Positions 62,669 to 64,000 of a stretch of DNA of 64,000 nucleotides are shown here, piece after piece. Position 1 is the first letter of the stretch, and each line of letters begins with the position of its first letter. Made by a program: the position numbers and the translations under genes. The DNA is from Eutrophovita sp913057845 (GTDB lineage Bacteria; Pseudomonadota; Gammaproteobacteria; Burkholderiales; Eutrophovitaceae). The stretch lies in the NCBI GenBank assembly GCA_963925895.1, contig CAWUVH010000010.1:1-64000 (forward strand), read 5' to 3'. The notes under the pieces are model-generated. The model ran no database searches. It saw nothing but the letters and a program-made list of their open reading frames with translations, and was not told the origin of the DNA.

Positions 62669-63289
62669 CTAGTCTCGACTACTTTCTAATTCTGAGGAAA
62701 GTTTAATATATTTATGATGAAGGCTTTGCACTTGCTTGAGGAGTGAGGGTAGGTCATGGTTGTTGATAATGATGTCATCGCCCACCGCCAGTCGTTCTTG
62801 TCGAGTCGCCTGAGTGCGCATGATGTCAGCAACTTCAGCGTCAGTCAGGTTACTTCGTTTCTTAACCCGTTCGATCTGTATTTGCTCCTCGCAATCGACA
62901 ACCAAAACACGGTTGATGACGTCATATTGACCTTTCTCAACTAGCAGCGGCACAACTATAATGATATAAGGCCCAGTCGCGCTGGAAAAATGTTCTTCCA
63001 CCTCTTGTCGGATTCTTGGGTGAAGAATTTGCTCTAAGTGTGATCGTGCAGCTTCATCACTAAAAACAATTGCCCTTAGTTTTGCTCTATTGAGGATTCC
63101 GTCTTGAATGATATGGGAGCCGAAAGTATCTGCAATTATTTGCAGAGTCTCTGTGTCAGTCATAGTCAGCTGGTGGGCAATTTTGTCGGTATCTATCACC
63201 TGAATGCCCAAACGTTCGAAGCCTTCTGATACGGCACTTTTCCCTGAGCCAATCCCACCCGTCAGCCCAATAGTTAAACGTTTAAGCAT
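62669..63289 (-). CDS. coaE: Dephospho-CoA kinase
   Basis: Catalyses the final CoA step by phosphorylating the 3'-OH of dephospho-CoA. 206 residues, P-loop GGIGSGKS at 11-18, VIDTDKIAHQ near 35-44, and HPRIRQEVE lid region. It overlaps the CBS-protein stop by one base (TAATG) and precedes yacG. With coaX it gives the window both ends of the CoA pathway. Confidence 0.95.
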   Translation of the reverse strand: MLKRLTIGLTGGIGSGKSAVSEGFERLGIQVIDTDKIAHQLTMTDTETLQIIADTFGSHIIQDGILNRAKLRAIVFSDEAARSHLEQILHPRIRQEVEEHFSSATGPYIIIVVPLLVEKGQYDVINRVLVVDCEEQIQIERVKKRSNLTDAEVADIMRTQATRQERLAVGDDIIINNHDLPSLLKQVQSLHHKYIKLSSELESSRD

Positions 63290-64000
63290 TAGTCTGCTGT
63301 ATTGCTTGATACGAGTTTTACTGATTTGACAGATTTATCTTTCGTTTGCAGAATCTCCAAATAGTAGCCTGAGATTTGAATTGAAATTCCAGCCTCAGGT
63401 ATCTGCTTCAGGTGATCTAATATGAGGCCATTCAATGTTTTTGCTCCATCGAGTGGAAAATTTAAATTAAAATCTCGATTTAAGTCTCGCAGTGTCACGG
63501 CACCATCTATTACTAAGCTGCCATCTACCATTTCTTTAGCAGATGTTGCGAACAAAGGAGATTGGGTGGTGAATTCACCTACGATTTCCTCGATGATATC
63601 CTCAATTGTAATCAATCCCATTAGGTCCCCATACTCATCAACGACGTATGCCATTCTTTCATGGCGTTCCTGAAAATTCTGAAGTTGAGTGAGTAGACTT
63701 GTATCTTTCGGTATGTAGTAGGGCTGCTTTAGTACTTGTTCAATGGACTCCATTGTGATGTGGTTATCTTCAGATACGTTTAATAATTTTCGAATATGAA
63801 TGATGCCAACAATTTCGTCAGGATTATCTTTGAAGGCCGGTAAACGGGTGTGATTAGAGGTTATGATTTCAGTTTGAATGTCAGGGAATGGTGAATTCAA
63901 GTTTACAGCCTCAATTTTGCTTCTGGGCACCATCAGATCTTCAACCGTTATGGCTTGCAAATCAAATAAATTAGCCAGCATGCTCTGATGTTTGCGGGGG
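63289..64000 (-). CDS. CorB/CNNM-type (DUF21-CBS-CorC) protein, C-terminal part, cut by the window edge
   Basis: The frame stays open to the right edge (about 236 residues seen). The visible part starts with HQSMLANLFDLQAITVEDLM, the segment that in DUF21 membrane proteins precedes two CBS domains. It contains CBS 1 (about 15-70), CBS 2 (about 75-140, with VDEYGDLMGLITIEDIIEEI) and a CorC_HlyC transporter-associated domain. The missing N-terminus should be a DUF21 membrane domain. The internal ATG at 63981 is therefore not the real start. A Mg/Co efflux or ion-linked role is the family precedent. Its stop overlaps the coaE start. Confidence 0.82.
   Translation of the reverse strand, partial: PRKHQSMLANLFDLQAITVEDLMVPRSKIEAVNLNSPFPDIQTEIITSNHTRLPAFKDNPDEIVGIIHIRKLLNVSEDNHITMESIEQVLKQPYYIPKDTSLLTQLQNFQERHERMAYVVDEYGDLMGLITIEDIIEEIVGEFTTQSPLFATSAKEMVDGSLVIDGAVTLRDLNRDFNLNFPLDGAKTLNGLILDHLKQIPEAGISIQISGYYLEILQTKDKSVKSVKLVSSNTAD

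Overview
The window looks like chromosomal DNA of a free-living, rather AT-leaning betaproteobacterium. This rests on several points. The dcw cluster runs from mraZ to lpxC and is followed by dciA, secA, argJ, a DUF815 ATPase, a Nudix-ThiE fusion, yacG and coaE. rnpB sits directly upstream of mraZ. birA and coaX are adjacent. GlnS carries an N-terminal RRW-GKPG stretch that I associate with betaproteobacterial enzymes. No phage, insertion sequence, CRISPR array or tRNA gene was recognised. The exact lineage cannot be fixed by eye.

Left part (1-15.3 kb): the end of an rRNA operon (23S 3' part, 5S, terminator) is followed by msrA. Next comes a leftward catabolic operon with a split AtuA-type pair and an N-acyl-D-amino-acid-deacylase-like amidohydrolase. 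A small SWIB protein with a histone-H1-like tail, a DUF1015 protein and a pepN-arsC pair follow. A GntR/FCD regulator overlaps a dyad operator and precedes an EctD-like dioxygenase, a SAF-domain dehydrogenase and ettA.

Middle (15.3-25.4 kb) is the accessory, eroding part. It holds a secreted protein with a CX3CH motif, a 35-bp AT-rich palindrome, a DMT transporter pseudogene with three lesions, an SDR, a VOC protein, an MscS channel, and a TauD plus ThDP-decarboxylase pair. Three intergenic stretches read like unidentified gene remnants. glnS closes this block.

Right part (25.4-64 kb) is mostly housekeeping. birA, coaX and a stub of the SPOR gene that often follows coaX come first. A leftward envelope block (gmhA, dolP, hldE2, yejABEF) faces rsmI and pyrC, then rnpB. 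The dcw cluster (mraZ rsmH ftsL ftsI murE murF mraY murD ftsW murG murC murB ddl ftsQ ftsA ftsZ lpxC) is tightly packed with many start/stop overlaps. It is preceded by a promoter carrying 10-bp-phased MraZ boxes. After secA come argJ, the DUF815 ATPase and the Nudix-ThiE gene, converging on yacG, coaE and a CorB-type CBS protein cut by the window edge.

Functionally, the right part couples peptidoglycan precursor synthesis (MurC-F, MraY, MurG, Ddl), septation (FtsL/I/W/Q/A/Z), lipid A commitment (LpxC), heptose supply (GmhA, HldE2) and secretion (SecA). The left and middle parts are regulated or scavenging metabolism. The most uncommon sequence-level observations are the membrane-anchored YejA, the GntR operator with its EctD-variant cassette, the CX3CH protein, the 35-bp palindrome and the decaying region. 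No wholly new multi-gene system is demonstrable from sequence alone.
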